Positions 1-5,804 of a stretch of DNA of 9,475 nucleotides are shown one piece after another. The stretch comes from Deltaproteobacteria bacterium (GTDB taxonomy: Bacteria > Desulfobacterota > Desulfuromonadia > Desulfuromonadales > BM103), in the NCBI GenBank assembly GCA_019313105.1, contig JAFDBW010000020.1:1-9475 (forward strand), written 5' to 3'. Positions within the stretch are counted from its first letter, which is position 1. Each line of letters starts with the position of its first letter. A model generated the notes under the pieces. It ran no database searches. It was not told where the DNA came from and worked only from the letters and a program-made list of their open reading frames with translations. Made by a program: the position numbers and the translations under genes.

Positions 1-53
1 AGTGCCATAGAGATTCACCGGAGACGATCCGGAGCAAAACCCGGACCGGAGAC

Positions 54-79
54 AAAAGATCAAGAGCGGCCACTTGATC
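54..79 (-). terminator. Probable rho-independent terminator of the leftward cytochrome c unit
   Basis: A perfect 7-bp stem, GATCAAG (58-64) with CTTGATC (73-79), encloses an 8-base loop. On the minus strand it is followed directly by TTTT (57-54) and then GTC. The orientation fits the end of the leftward DUF4833/cytochrome c transcript, about 190 bases past the stop at 266. The stem is short and not very G+C-rich and the T tract has only four bases, so it would be a modest terminator. Confidence 0.45.
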
Positions 80-116
80 CAAGCAGTCAGAGCAGCTCTG
101 TTACACGCTTGTTCCT

Positions 117-128
117 ATCTGCGCAGAT
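117..128. repeat. Perfect 12-bp palindrome
   Basis: ATCTGCGCAGAT is identical to its own reverse complement. Allowing one T-G pair, the symmetry extends by two further positions on each side. A palindrome without a loop is better suited to binding a dimeric protein than to forming an RNA hairpin. No regulator family was recognised from it. Confidence 0.4.
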
Positions 129-133
129 GGATT

Positions 134-208
134 CCCCTAGCCCCCTGAATCGACGTCAACGAGAAAAGACTGGTAATTCGGGATATTCCTTTTGTTGGGG
201 GATAGGGG
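134..208. repeat. Spaced inverted repeat of C/G tracts
   Basis: CCCCTAGCCCCC (134-145) and GGGGGATAGGGG (197-208) are complementary at 11 of 12 positions and are separated by 51 bases. An RNA read across it could form a strong stem. Each strand carries only two G runs of four or more here, so a simple intramolecular G-quadruplex is not supported. Function is unknown. Confidence 0.4.
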
Positions 209-265
209 GCATTACAAAAAGTAAAACGGCGCTATTTCATCAAAAGGTACTGGCATGAATACGAA

Positions 266-532
266 TCAAGGCTTATACGTCTCGCTCAGATAGTCCACCA
301 GGACTTTCTTCTCTTCATCTGTCAATCGCGCCCCTTTGTTGATCATGCGTGAAACAGTGGCTTGCCACTGCTTCGGAGTCTTTTGTTTTGATTCCGTTAA
401 GGACGTCGGGTGGCAGCCCGAACAACGCCCTTCAAGTAAGGCGGCTCTCTTATCTTGTGCCTGAACCGGAGGTGTTTGAAGGGTCACCATGGAAAAACTT
501 AAGGCCAGAATGAAGATAGAAGCTCTTTTCAT
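266..532 (-). CDS. Small periplasmic monohaem cytochrome c
   Basis: The product is 88 residues, probably an electron carrier in the periplasm. A signal peptide is visible (MKR, hydrophobic residues 5-19, likely cleavage after VQAQ near residue 26). One haem c site is CSGCH (Cys37, Cys40, His41). Met63 in the SRMINKGA stretch is the likely sixth ligand, and a C-terminal helix (about 71-85) closes a minimal class I fold of roughly 60 mature residues. The start at 532 is chosen because AAAGGAGG lies seven bases upstream and the signal peptide begins there; a longer in-frame extension to 628 has neither. The gene follows the DUF4833-like gene after 113 bases and is probably cotranscribed with it. 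Its ribosome binding site lies inside an inverted repeat. A partner cannot be named; the nearby cbb3 oxidase is a possible acceptor, by inference only. Confidence 0.85.
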   Translation of the reverse strand: MKRASIFILALSFSMVTLQTPPVQAQDKRAALLEGRCSGCHPTSLTESKQKTPKQWQATVSRMINKGARLTDEEKKVLVDYLSETYKP

Positions 533-533
533 A

Positions 534-639
534 ACCAAGCCTCCTTTAAAATGGTTAAGAAATACCGACCGTCGTTGCGTTGTTAAGTATGACTTTGTAC
601 TCAGATCATCGTTGCGGTCATTATGCACGGAGGCTTGAT
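534..639 (-). promoter_or_regulatory. Inverted repeat that would hide the cytochrome ribosome binding site
   Basis: Read on the minus strand, ATCAAGCCTCC (639-629) can pair with GGAGGCTTGGT (544-534): 11 consecutive pairs including one G-U, with about 84 bases between the arms. The second arm contains the whole GGAGG of the cytochrome gene and ends one base before its ATG (532). The first arm starts six bases after the stop codon of the upstream DUF4833-like gene, so a ribosome terminating there would cover part of it. That arrangement would fit translational coupling or a conformational switch. The pairing is seen in the sequence; the regulatory role is inferred. Confidence 0.4.
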
Positions 640-645
640 GTTCAG

Positions 646-1182
646 CTAAGGGGTCAGCCTCTCGTAACGATCTTCACCGGTCTTCTCATCTATACCAAAT
701 AATTCAATGAAGGTAACTTTGGCAGAGACGCCTTTCCCCTTTGAGCTGATAAAAATCTTGTCGATGTAAGCAGATTGACCATCGATAGTCGTCTCGGCCC
801 GATATTCCCCATGTACTTCGTAGACTTTGATCTTTCGATTAATCTTGGCGACCATGTCCATGGTGGCGGTGTTCGTTTTGGCGTTGTATTTGACTTTGAA
901 CCCGTAGGCAAAGTTCTTCTCAACCCACTTGAGATCTTCTTTTTGTCCGTCTTTTGCGAGCCTGACCCAGTAGGCAACGACAGGCTCCTTGGGATCAAGT
1001 TTGCCATCTGCAATCATCTGCACATCATACTGCACTATATTGTCATTCGTGCTGCGCTCGATTTTGAACAGATGCTGGGTTAGTCTGTTTTTTGCCAGAG
1101 AATCAATTGGGATGAGGGGTCCGGCAGAGCTGAAAATCATCAAGAGAATAATCATTGCGATACGGGTACGTAACGGTGACAT
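646..1182 (-). CDS. Secreted DUF4833-like protein of unknown function
   Basis: The product is 178 residues. An N-terminal signal peptide or anchor is visible (Arg5 and Arg7, hydrophobic residues 9-23, followed by a polar stretch). The body contains LFKIERSTNDNIVQYDV (38-54), DGKLDPKEPVVAYWVRL (59-75) and KWVEKNFAYGFKVK (85-98), a pattern I recognise as DUF4833: domestic 'one residue type of link' is not implied, only family likeness. No catalytic motif, cysteine pair or metal site is evident. The start at 1182 has GGAGG five bases upstream, while the frame can be extended to 1239 without signal-peptide or ribosome-site support. It is the first gene of a leftward pair with the small cytochrome c, from which an envelope or redox role may be inferred. 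Sampled G+C (about 42% over 661-780) is well below that of the cco genes. Confidence 0.75.
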   Translation of the reverse strand: MSPLRTRIAMIILLMIFSSAGPLIPIDSLAKNRLTQHLFKIERSTNDNIVQYDVQMIADGKLDPKEPVVAYWVRLAKDGQKEDLKWVEKNFAYGFKVKYNAKTNTATMDMVAKINRKIKVYEVHGEYRAETTIDGQSAYIDKIFISSKGKGVSAKVTFIELFGIDEKTGEDRYERLTP

Positions 1183-1595
1183 TTCGACCTCCGTGCTTTG
1201 GTATTGAGACTTCGGTAAAGAATTTAAACAATGCCACAAGTTGCTAATTATTCAAGATTGTGTGCGTTTCGCCCCGGCATCGAAGGAGTTTGCTTCACGG
1301 CTTTTGCTGGCAGCGTCGTCGTGTGAGTGGGCTTGCAACGCTTTTTCGTTGAACAGGAAACCGTTCAGACACAGTCGGCCCTCTTTTCTGAGCGGAGATT
1401 TTGTCATTCCTTGAATTGGCGAGAGGGATGCTTGTCTTCAGTGGTTTTGTCAAAGTTCAGAGTGCGGGTTCGGTCCTGTTCCTATTCAGGACGTGTCTCA
1501 TCTATTATCGAGCACCGGTTCTCCCGGATGATCGAAGAATATCCGAGATTCTCTCTATCATCACAGAACGCGAACGGAGCCAAAGCATAAGCCTG
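1183..1595. other. 413-base intergenic stretch with candidate promoter and hairpins
   Basis: No convincing gene is seen. It separates the end of the cco operon (stop at 1596) from the DUF4833-like gene (start 1182). Hairpins are GTCCTG/CAGGAC (1473-1478 with 1487-1492, 8-base loop), a weaker CGGAT/ATCCG (1525-1529 with 1541-1545) and CAACG/CGTTG (1336-1340 with 1347-1351). None is followed by a T tract on the minus strand, so the operon end is not marked by a clear intrinsic terminator. An A+T-rich patch at 1221-1255 (TTGAAT at 1255-1250 and TTTAAATT near 1228-1221, minus strand) may hold the promoter of the leftward pair, but the element spacing is not ideal. Confidence 0.4.
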
Positions 1596-2279
1596 TTACG
1601 CGCCGATTATTCCCATCATGCGCAGATGTTTGAAAAGATTGATAAGACCCATGCCTGCGACGACAATCCCGGCGATGCGCAGCATCCATGTCCGGGCTTT
1701 GCCGCTCAGCCAGTGTGCAGCGCTGCCGAAAAAGAACAGTGATGGTGCTGTGCCGATGCCGAAGGCCAGAAGCATTAGGGCGCCGGTGATGATGTCGGCA
1801 CTCTGGGCGGCCGTGATGGCGACTGCATAGAGATAGCCACAGGGGATGAAGCCGAACAGCAGGCCAAGCGGTAATGCCGCAAGGGCAGGCGGTAGATGCC
1901 TTAATCGCGGCGTCGCCGCTGTCATGAATCGCATCGGACCGGGGAAGTCGAGCTTGGATGCATTGAGCCAGGAGAACAAACCGGCTGTGCCAAGACCAAC
2001 AAGGATGATGAATATGTCCGAGCCGACCAACAATGAACGGGAGACAACTTTGAATTGGTCCGTATAGGCCAGCGCGGAACCAAGCCATCCGACCACTGCA
2101 CCGATAAATGTGTAGGTAGCGATGCGGCCGGCATTGTACAGCAGATGAAACAGCCAGCCACCTTTCTGCCCTGCGTCCGACAGGGACAGGGCGCTGACCA
2201 GTCCACCGCACATACCTATACAGTGTCCTGTTCCGAGCAGGCCGGTGACAAAGGCCATGTAAATGAGCGATTCGCTCAT
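1596..2279 (-). CDS. DsbD_2 / TauE-SafE-like membrane protein of the cbb3 assembly cluster
   Basis: The product is 227 residues and polytopic, with about six hydrophobic segments. The first segment has GTGHCIGMCGG (residues 16-26: His19, Cys20, Met23, Cys24). A related segment in the second half has GFIPCGYLY (143-151, Pro146-Cys147). Such paired Cys-containing half-repeats are typical of the CcdA/DsbD membrane family, which carries thiol electrons or metal across the inner membrane. Proteins of this kind are usually annotated 'sulfite exporter TauE/SafE family' and often lie just after ccoS. Its ATG overlaps the stop of the YtkA-like gene in an ATGA junction, so translation is probably coupled. 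The position and Cys/His/Met residues point to copper or thiol handling during oxidase assembly; the substrate is inferred. It is the last gene of the operon. Confidence 0.75.
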   Translation of the reverse strand: MSESLIYMAFVTGLLGTGHCIGMCGGLVSALSLSDAGQKGGWLFHLLYNAGRIATYTFIGAVVGWLGSALAYTDQFKVVSRSLLVGSDIFIILVGLGTAGLFSWLNASKLDFPGPMRFMTAATPRLRHLPPALAALPLGLLFGFIPCGYLYAVAITAAQSADIITGALMLLAFGIGTAPSLFFFGSAAHWLSGKARTWMLRIAGIVVAGMGLINLFKHLRMMGIIGA

Positions 2280-2692
2280 TTCATCATGACTTGATCAATT
2301 TTGAAAATGACATGCTCCTGGTCGTAACCGGGGCGCTGGATGTTAACCGTCATCTCCCAGGCCCCAGCCATTGTGAAGATCGCGGTGCCGCGATAGGCAC
2401 CGTCCTTCCAGGTCGCTGCAGGATGGTTCGGCGGCATCGGCATGTCCGGCATGTCGAGGGCGGTACTCAGTTTAGCGTCACTGATAACAATGCCGGTATC
2501 ACCGGTAATCTTTATTGCGAAGGGCGTTTCGGTCATCGTCTTCAGCGGCGCATCGGCAAATGTGAGCGTGGCCTTGCCGGACTTGAAAGCCGGTCTCTCG
2601 AGGCTTGTTTCTGCCGCAAACAGAACGGCTGAGCTGCTTAGCAGTAGGATGGTCGCAAGGATCAACAAGACAGGGCGAACTGGTTTATTCAT
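2276..2692 (-). CDS. Exported YtkA/FixH-like protein, putative copper-related
   Basis: The product is 138 residues. It has a signal peptide (basic start, hydrophobic residues 8-26, likely cleavage near AVLFA-AET at 26-27), then a single beta-rich domain of about 110 residues. The section with MPDMPMPPNHP (81-91) followed by YRGTAIFTMAGAWEMTVNI (100-118) matches the YtkA-like pattern, which is related to the FixH periplasmic domain. Met81, Met84, Met86 and His90 are candidate soft-metal ligands; copper binding is inferred. The start at 2692 is supported by AAGGAGAG seven bases upstream. The ATG overlaps the ccoS stop (ATGA), and its own stop overlaps the next start in the same way, so ccoS, this gene and the membrane protein gene are translationally linked. 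Confidence 0.7.
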   Translation of the reverse strand: MNKPVRPVLLILATILLLSSSAVLFAAETSLERPAFKSGKATLTFADAPLKTMTETPFAIKITGDTGIVISDAKLSTALDMPDMPMPPNHPAATWKDGAYRGTAIFTMAGAWEMTVNIQRPGYDQEHVIFKIDQVMMK

Positions 2693-2874
2693 TTTTTCTC
2701 TCCTTGAGATGTACCTGGTGGCGATGAATTCTCTTCATCATCGTCCAGCATGCGGTACTTGGGGCCCTCAACATCGTCAAAATCACCGCGTTTGACTGTC
2801 CAGATGAAGATCAGCCAGGCGCCGGTGCCGATACAGAGTGATAGAACAATCAGAATGACAATTGACTTGACCAT
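2689..2874 (-). CDS. ccoS: cbb3 oxidase assembly protein CcoS
   Basis: The product is 61 residues, a small inner-membrane protein needed in studied bacteria for cofactor insertion into cbb3 oxidase. One transmembrane helix (about residues 4-26) is followed by the CcoS signature RGDFDDVEGPKYRMLDDD (29-46), with the invariant-looking FDD-EGP and Arg-Met-Leu-Asp-Asp elements. A polar tail of about 15 residues follows. It starts nine bases after the ccoI stop, without an obvious ribosome binding site, so coupling to ccoI is likely. Its stop overlaps the next ATG. The tail motif is echoed at the C-terminus of CcoQ in this operon. Confidence 0.93.
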   Translation of the reverse strand: MVKSIVILIVLSLCIGTGAWLIFIWTVKRGDFDDVEGPKYRMLDDDEENSSPPGTSQGEKK

Positions 2875-2883
2875 TGGAAGATA

Positions 2884-5328
2884 TTAATCGCTTGCAGGTG
2901 GCTTGGCAACCGAAAAGGTGCGGCGCACCAGCCTGCCCAGGCGCAACGAATTGCTGACCACCAGAATCGAACTTCCGGCCATGGCCGCCGCCGCCCATAC
3001 CGGGGCCAGTTTGCCGCTAGCGGCCAGCGGGATGGTGACCAGGTTGTAGCTAAAGGCCCAGAACAGGTTCTGCTTGATAACCTGCATGGCCTTGCGGGCG
3101 ATAAAGATCGCTATATGAAGAGATTCGAGGTCCGGCCTGGTCAGGACCAGGTCAGAGGTCTCCAAGGCGATGTCAGTGCCTCCGGCCATAGTGCAGCCAA
3201 CATCCGCCAAAGAGAGCGCCGGGGCGTCGTTGATGCCGTCACCGACCATCATCACCGTATGGTTGTCTTCCTGCCGGGTTTCGATCCAGGCGGTTTTGTC
3301 TGCAGGGCTCATGTTGGCCTGGTAATCGGGCATGGCCAGGTTCTCGCTGACCTGCTGCGCCGTTTCCGGGCGGTCACCGGTCAGAAGAACCATGTCCAGG
3401 CCAAGTTTTTTCAACGCCCTGACAGTCTGTTGAGCTTCCTGACGCAACGGATCATGCAGCAGCAAGAGACCCTGCCAGACCCCGCCAAGACTCAGATGTA
3501 CCTCGGTCCTGGTGTCCGAATCAATCGTGGGGACTTCGACGCCACTTTCAGTGAGAAAGGTACGGCTGCCTGCCAGAATCTCCCCGTCTTTGCACTGCAT
3601 CTTCAAGCCACGACCGGGCACTGCAGTGACCAATCCCGCAGGATCTGGCTGAATCCCTGCCGTCTTTGCCCTGGCAAGTACGGCCATCGCCAGCGGGTGA
3701 CTCGAGCCGCTTTCTGCGCGACTGGCAAGCTCAAGCAGAGTTGTTTCCGTTTGTCCTGATGCGGGGATGATCTGCTCCACGGTTGGCTGGCCGTGAGTCA
3801 GAGTCCCGGTTTTATCAAATGCGATCAGATCGACGCGTGAGGTCAATTCGAGGATATCGCCGCCGCGGAAGAGGATCCCCTTGCCTGCGGCATTACCTGA
3901 TGCGGCAAGAACTGCGGTTGGTGTCGCAAGACCGAGAGCGCAAGGACAGGCGACGATCAGCACCGAGACAGCATTCAGCAGTGCCTCGCCATGTGATGCA
4001 CCAGTGAACCACCAGAATGCCCAGGTGCCGATGGCTATGGTGGTGACCATTGGTACGAATAGTGTGGCCACCCTGTCCGCCATCGACTGGATCGGCGCCT
4101 TGCGGTTCTGTGCCTCTTCAACCAGGCGCGCCATCCGGGCTATAAAAGATTCGGCCGCGACCTTTTCCACTTTCAACCTGATTGAAGTGGAGAGGTTCAG
4201 ACTGCCCGCCGAAACCTTGTCACCTGCCTGACGCAATATCGGCATCGGTTCGCCGGTGACCGTTGATTCGTCCACTTCCGTATCTCCGGTGAGAACCTGG
4301 CAATCGACGGGAATGCGTTCGCCTGGACGAACCAGGATGATGTCTCCGGGGGCCAGGCTGGCACTGGCAACCGTGTTGACTTCATCTCCATCGACCCGGC
4401 TTGCCGAGTCAGGGGCAAGCCGCAGCAGCTTGTCGATTCCGGAGATGGAGCGATTGCGGGCCGAGCTTTCGAAAAGTCTGCCGAGCAGGATCAGGGTGAT
4501 GATCATGGCTGACGTGTCAAAGTAGACTTCGCCACCCTTGAACATGGCGTAAATACTGTAGCAGTATGCGGTGGATACGCCGAGGCTGATCAACAGGTCC
4601 ATGCTCGCCGAACGGTTCTTCAGGCTGCGCCAGGCGCCAGCCAGAAACGGCCAGCCGGAATAGAACACCACCGGGGTTGCAACAGCTGCGGCAAAATACT
4701 GGATCAACTGGCGAATCTCCGGGTCGATGCCGTGAAAGTAGCCACCATAGAGAGCGAAGGAAAACCCCATCAGCTGCATGGACAGAAAGGCGGCGGTCCC
4801 AAACCGGATCAGCAGTGACCGCTGTTCCCGTGCTGCGGCTTGCTGTGCGGCCCCGGGCGAAAATGGATGTGGGAGATAACCGAGCCGGCTGATTGCACTA
4901 AAAATCTTTGCCGGAGTTGTTGCTTGCGGGTTGAAGCGAATCTCTGCCCGGTGGGTGCCGTAGTTGACCCGAATGGCCGTGACCCCCCCCTCCCTGACCA
5001 GCAGTTTTTCCAGCAGCCAGACGCAGGAAGCGCAGCGGATACCTTCAATAATCAGGGAGATGTCCGCCGTGGTTTCATCTCGACGGATGACGTGTCCGGC
5101 CAGACTGGGCTCATCGTAATCGGCCTCGAAGGCGCCGGACGGTACGCCCTGTTCATCCCAGGTGCGGTTGCGATAGAAGCTCTCCAGTCCGGCGCCGGTA
5201 ATGATTCGGTAGGCTCCCTGGCAGCCGTGACAACAAAAATGCAGCTCTTTGCTGTCGATCTGATCGACAACCAGGTCGGCCGGTGGTATCGGCAGCTTGC
5301 AATGGACGCAGGTATCAGGTGATGACAT
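2884..5328 (-). CDS. ccoI: Copper-exporting P1B-type ATPase CcoI (FixI) for cbb3 assembly
   Basis: The product is 814 residues, normal for CcoI/FixI. It uses ATP to move Cu(I) to the periplasmic side for the CuB site of CcoN. In order: an N-terminal metal-binding domain with Cys7, Cys10 and CCHGC (32-36); a heavy-metal-associated domain with IRCASC (Cys99, Cys102); membrane segments from about 171; TGEP (358-361) in the actuator domain; the membrane metal site CPC (461-463); the phosphorylation site DKTGT (Asp505); SHP (543-545) in the nucleotide domain; GDGINDAP (697-704); and the last helices with Tyr761-Asn762 and MAGSS (783-787). All catalytic motifs are intact. It lies four bases after ccoH and nine before ccoS. 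A run of eight G residues (4990-4983) lies within the metal-domain coding part but is in frame here. Confidence 0.96.
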   Translation of the reverse strand: MSSPDTCVHCKLPIPPADLVVDQIDSKELHFCCHGCQGAYRIITGAGLESFYRNRTWDEQGVPSGAFEADYDEPSLAGHVIRRDETTADISLIIEGIRCASCVWLLEKLLVREGGVTAIRVNYGTHRAEIRFNPQATTPAKIFSAISRLGYLPHPFSPGAAQQAAAREQRSLLIRFGTAAFLSMQLMGFSFALYGGYFHGIDPEIRQLIQYFAAAVATPVVFYSGWPFLAGAWRSLKNRSASMDLLISLGVSTAYCYSIYAMFKGGEVYFDTSAMIITLILLGRLFESSARNRSISGIDKLLRLAPDSASRVDGDEVNTVASASLAPGDIILVRPGERIPVDCQVLTGDTEVDESTVTGEPMPILRQAGDKVSAGSLNLSTSIRLKVEKVAAESFIARMARLVEEAQNRKAPIQSMADRVATLFVPMVTTIAIGTWAFWWFTGASHGEALLNAVSVLIVACPCALGLATPTAVLAASGNAAGKGILFRGGDILELTSRVDLIAFDKTGTLTHGQPTVEQIIPASGQTETTLLELASRAESGSSHPLAMAVLARAKTAGIQPDPAGLVTAVPGRGLKMQCKDGEILAGSRTFLTESGVEVPTIDSDTRTEVHLSLGGVWQGLLLLHDPLRQEAQQTVRALKKLGLDMVLLTGDRPETAQQVSENLAMPDYQANMSPADKTAWIETRQEDNHTVMMVGDGINDAPALSLADVGCTMAGGTDIALETSDLVLTRPDLESLHIAIFIARKAMQVIKQNLFWAFSYNLVTIPLAASGKLAPVWAAAAMAGSSILVVSNSLRLGRLVRRTFSVAKPPASD

Positions 5329-5332
5329 GATC

Positions 5333-5782
5333 TCAGAGGTTCAGCAGCAGCTGCCGGTTGAGACGGGCGCCGTCGCGTTCAAACTCGACTCGCGCAGTCA
5401 TCTCCCCGGTCATGCTGTCTGTCAGGTGCATCTGGTATGTCCCGGCGCTGACTTCCTGAAGAGGAAAAGATATGGTCTCCCCCCAGTTTCGCATGTAGAT
5501 GGCAATAACCCCCTTCGCCGAACTGACTGGTTGTCCCTCCTTGTCACTCAAGTGCAACCGCAGGGTTCGTCCCGACAGCTGTGTGTCGATCCGCCAGCCA
5601 AGTACGGCCGCAGCTCGTTTCTCCAGCACTGTGGAGGTGTACCTCAAGCCTTTGCTGTAATAATCGGCGTCGGTCACCTGTGGTCCGGAATCAGATGCGC
5701 GCATCGCCGACCAGGCCAGAAAACCGATGAAGCTGCCAATCATCAGCAGGATGAAGATGGGATACAGGTTGGTTCTTTTCAT
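5333..5782 (-). CDS. ccoH: FixH family protein CcoH
   Basis: The product is 149 residues from ATG 5782. A TTG two codons upstream is possible but less likely. One transmembrane helix (about 8-27) anchors a periplasmic domain. DADYYSKGLRYTSTVLEKRA (38-57) followed by LGW is the typical FixH entry motif, after which a beta-rich domain with a conserved-looking GTYQMHL section completes the fold. FixH/CcoH interacts with the assembling cbb3 complex and the copper ATPase in studied species; that role is taken from the family. The gene sits between ccoG (22 bases upstream) and ccoI (four bases downstream). No strong ribosome binding site is visible. Confidence 0.88.
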   Translation of the reverse strand: MKRTNLYPIFILLMIGSFIGFLAWSAMRASDSGPQVTDADYYSKGLRYTSTVLEKRAAAVLGWRIDTQLSGRTLRLHLSDKEGQPVSSAKGVIAIYMRNWGETISFPLQEVSAGTYQMHLTDSMTGEMTARVEFERDGARLNRQLLLNL

Positions 5783-5804
5783 CAGCAATATTTAAACCTG
5801 TGCG

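Larger units (their letters stand above)
1..265. other. Gene-free stretch rich in short palindromes
   Basis: No open frame of useful length with a ribosome binding site is visible on either strand. The stretch lies downstream of the leftward cytochrome c gene. It holds four copies of CCGGA (starting at 18, 29, 41 and 46, three of them CCGGAG), a hairpin with a T tract on the minus strand (54-79), an interrupted palindrome CAGAGC-A-GCTCTG (88-100), a perfect 12-base palindrome (117-128), and a spaced inverted repeat made of C/G runs (134-145 with 197-208). No tRNA, CRISPR or insertion-sequence end was recognised. Confidence 0.6.

Noticed and set aside
134..209. G-quadruplex at the C/G tracts
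   Set aside because: The G runs lie on opposite strands, two on each, so one strand does not supply the four runs needed for a simple intramolecular form.
1252..1407. Small minus-strand frame of 51 codons in the long gap
   Set aside because: It has AAGGA directly against the ATG, with no spacing, a polar unremarkable product and no family likeness. It may be translated, but the sequence alone does not support it.
1473..1492. Hairpin as the intrinsic terminator of the cco operon
   Set aside because: The stem is good but no T tract follows on the minus strand, so termination there is not supported by sequence.
1327..1742. Plus-strand frames of 87 and 113 codons in and beyond the gap
   Set aside because: Neither has a recognisable motif or good ribosome site, and the longer one runs into the membrane protein gene on the other strand.
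2291..2298. TTGATCAA as an FNR-type site
   Set aside because: FNR half-sites need a four-base spacer. This lacks it and lies inside a coding region near the end of a gene.
3115..3759. Long plus-strand open frame (214 codons) opposite ccoI
   Set aside because: It lies fully inside a well-supported gene, has no recognisable domain or ribosome site, and looks like a by-product of G+C-rich codons. The plus-strand frames at 4840-5322, 5297-5863 and 7788-8408 are rejected for the same reason.
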